Shown here piece by piece: positions 62,663-64,000 of a stretch of 64,000 bases of DNA. The stretch is from Pseudorhizobium flavum (GTDB taxonomy: Bacteria > Pseudomonadota > Alphaproteobacteria > Rhizobiales > Rhizobiaceae). The stretch covers positions 1,550,001 through 1,614,000 of the forward strand of contig NZ_LR723670.1 of NCBI RefSeq assembly GCF_902502825.2. The letters are read 5' to 3'. The first letter of the stretch is position 1; each line of letters opens with the position of its first letter. The translations under genes and the position numbers were made by a program. A model generated the notes under the pieces. It worked only from the letters and a program-made list of their open reading frames with translations. It searched no databases and was not told the origin of the DNA.

Positions 62663-64000
62663 ATGGCAGACGATAACCTTGCGCGTAGCCGGGATGGTGT
62701 TCCGGAATTCTTTGCCGACGATGACCCGTTGGCGGAACTCGCCCGCATTGTCGGTTACGACGAGCGTCTTGTGCCGCGGCCGCCGGTGACGGAGCGCCGC
62801 GAGCCCGCCTTCAATCTCGAAGACGAGTTGCTGCGCGAATTCGAGCGCTACGACTCGCCGCGTGCTCATCAAGCTGCAAACCGTTTGGAGCCGTCGGCGC
62901 TCGCGGGCGCTCCAGTCGAACCGGTCCCCGTCCTGGACGAAGCAGCTCTGTCATCGTCTCTGGAGCCTATTGAAACGGCCGAGCCCGAATGGCTGGCTGC
63001 GAACGACCAGGTCCCGGCAGAGCCGCAGCAGTTTGCCGAAGAGGCAATGGCCGCCGATGTCGACATGCAAGTGGACAGTGAAGTCCTTAGGTCCCATCCG
63101 GAGTTCTCGCAACTCGACGAGGCGACGGACTTCGATCTCGCGGATGAACTCGAACTGACGCTTGGCGAGACGCCGTTCCGCGCCGTCGAGGCTTCGCCCC
63201 AGGTGGCGCAGCCAGAACCGACGCGGACCCGAGGTTATACGCCCGGCTTCCGCATGCCTCTTGCCAATTTCAACGTCGTCCGTGACGTGCAGCCTGTCGC
63301 GCCGACAGGTGTTGAGGTTCTTCCCGAGCCCGCCGCCGCACCGGCAGTGGATGAGGCTCGCCAGGAGGCCGTCGCGACCCTGCCTGCCGATGCGTCCTTC
63401 GACGCGCAGGCCCCGCTCGACATTAAACCTTCTGTTCCTGTCGCAGAAGGCGAAGCGCGCCTCGTTGCACCAGAACCCGAAATGGTCCCTCAGGCCGTTG
63501 CTGCGGATGAGGTGGCTGTTTCCGAGGATCTGTCCGCACTCGACGCACTGATCGACGATGTTTCGCGTTATCCGGTGCCGGAAGGCCTGCTTAGCGCACC
63601 AATGCCACCGGCTGCGGACGCGCAGGAAAGGCGGGCGGAGCCCACGCGCCATGATGAGGCCGTTGCTCTCGAATCATCGTTCGGAAGCCTGGATGGCGCG
63701 GAAGCCTCACCCCAGTCGGCCGAACCGGCAGTCGTAAACGAACTTTCGATCGATGACGATTTCGAGCTCGCGCTCGAGGATTTGGAATTCGATCTCTCCG
63801 ATATCCTGCTGGATGACGAGCACGCAATGTTCGAGGAGCCAAAGCCGGCTGCTCCGGTTGCCTCGACCCTGGCTCCACAGACCGCTGTTGCGCCTGCGCC
63901 GGTCAAGCACACGGCAAGCTGGTCTCCGATCGCACGGGCCGCTCCCCAGCCGATTGCCCCGGAACCCTCGGTGGCACGCGCTCCCGATCCTGTTGCCGCT
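62663..64000 (+). CDS. Likely SPOR-domain cell-division protein, partial
   Basis: The frame opens MADDNLARSRDGVPEFFAD with GAGG upstream and stays open to the right edge (446 codons). The visible part is acidic and Pro/Ala/Glu-rich, with repeated DDV and FDL motifs and no globular domain. In Rhizobiales the gene after argS encodes a long disordered protein with one membrane helix and a C-terminal SPOR domain that binds denuded septal peptidoglycan. Those parts lie outside the window, so the assignment rests on gene order and composition. Confidence 0.75.
   Translation, partial: MADDNLARSRDGVPEFFADDDPLAELARIVGYDERLVPRPPVTERREPAFNLEDELLREFERYDSPRAHQAANRLEPSALAGAPVEPVPVLDEAALSSSLEPIETAEPEWLAANDQVPAEPQQFAEEAMAADVDMQVDSEVLRSHPEFSQLDEATDFDLADELELTLGETPFRAVEASPQVAQPEPTRTRGYTPGFRMPLANFNVVRDVQPVAPTGVEVLPEPAAAPAVDEARQEAVATLPADASFDAQAPLDIKPSVPVAEGEARLVAPEPEMVPQAVAADEVAVSEDLSALDALIDDVSRYPVPEGLLSAPMPPAADAQERRAEPTRHDEAVALESSFGSLDGAEASPQSAEPAVVNELSIDDDFELALEDLEFDLSDILLDDEHAMFEEPKPAAPVASTLAPQTAVAPAPVKHTASWSPIARAAPQPIAPEPSVARAPDPVAA

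Overview
The window looks like chromosomal DNA of a Rhizobiales alphaproteobacterium, most likely Rhizobiaceae. The main grounds are protein content and gene order: an ExoR-type Sel1-repeat regulator, an ExoD family protein, a short second FtsZ, a B12-dependent ribonucleotide reductase (NrdJ), the popZ-valS pair, the dgt-argS-SPOR order, and DUF982, HlyU, DUF1883 and DUF1236 family proteins. All assignments come from reading the sequence; no database search was run.

Layout. 1-2.7 kb: a partial periplasmic pentaheme cytochrome c with EF-hands, divergent from a flavo-heme transmembrane reductase. 2.8-9.1 kb: Deg protease, rarA, small proteins, ftsZ2, an outer-membrane barrel, and a 53-aa zinc-ribbon gene. 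9.1-11.5 kb: an accessory, repeat-rich stretch with a structured non-coding block, 30-bp inverted repeats, a DUF559 nuclease gene bracketed by REP-like elements, and an AT-rich unknown gene. 11.6-16.6 kb: nrdJ with tandem NrdR boxes, then gpt. 16.8-33.8 kb: stress, redox and transport genes (usp, cinA-like, wrbA, mgtC, trkH, ilvA, a glycerophosphodiesterase, azoR/lysR, cpdB, lrp/ald, padR). 33.8-38.9 kb: a cysK-alaX-sseA-GNAT operon and small envelope proteins.

39.4-45.6 kb holds the most interesting locus. A CHASE2 class III nucleotide cyclase is translationally coupled (TGATG) to a 1225-aa protein joining FecR, TPR and an outer-membrane beta-barrel. Divergent from both is a 180-aa membrane protein resembling the Pycsar transmembrane effector (PycTM). 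I read it as a candidate Pycsar-like or envelope-sensing cyclic nucleotide system. Around it and up to the tRNA-Asn at 47.5 kb the DNA is AT-richer and gene-poor, as expected for an island.

47.5-64 kb returns to core genome: tRNA-Asn, an exoD-like gene, tRNA-Cys, pcm, popZ, valS, a FadL-type porin, exoR, xthA, erpA, dgt, argS and a SPOR-type protein that runs off the right end. No CRISPR array, rRNA, intact insertion sequence or phage module was seen.
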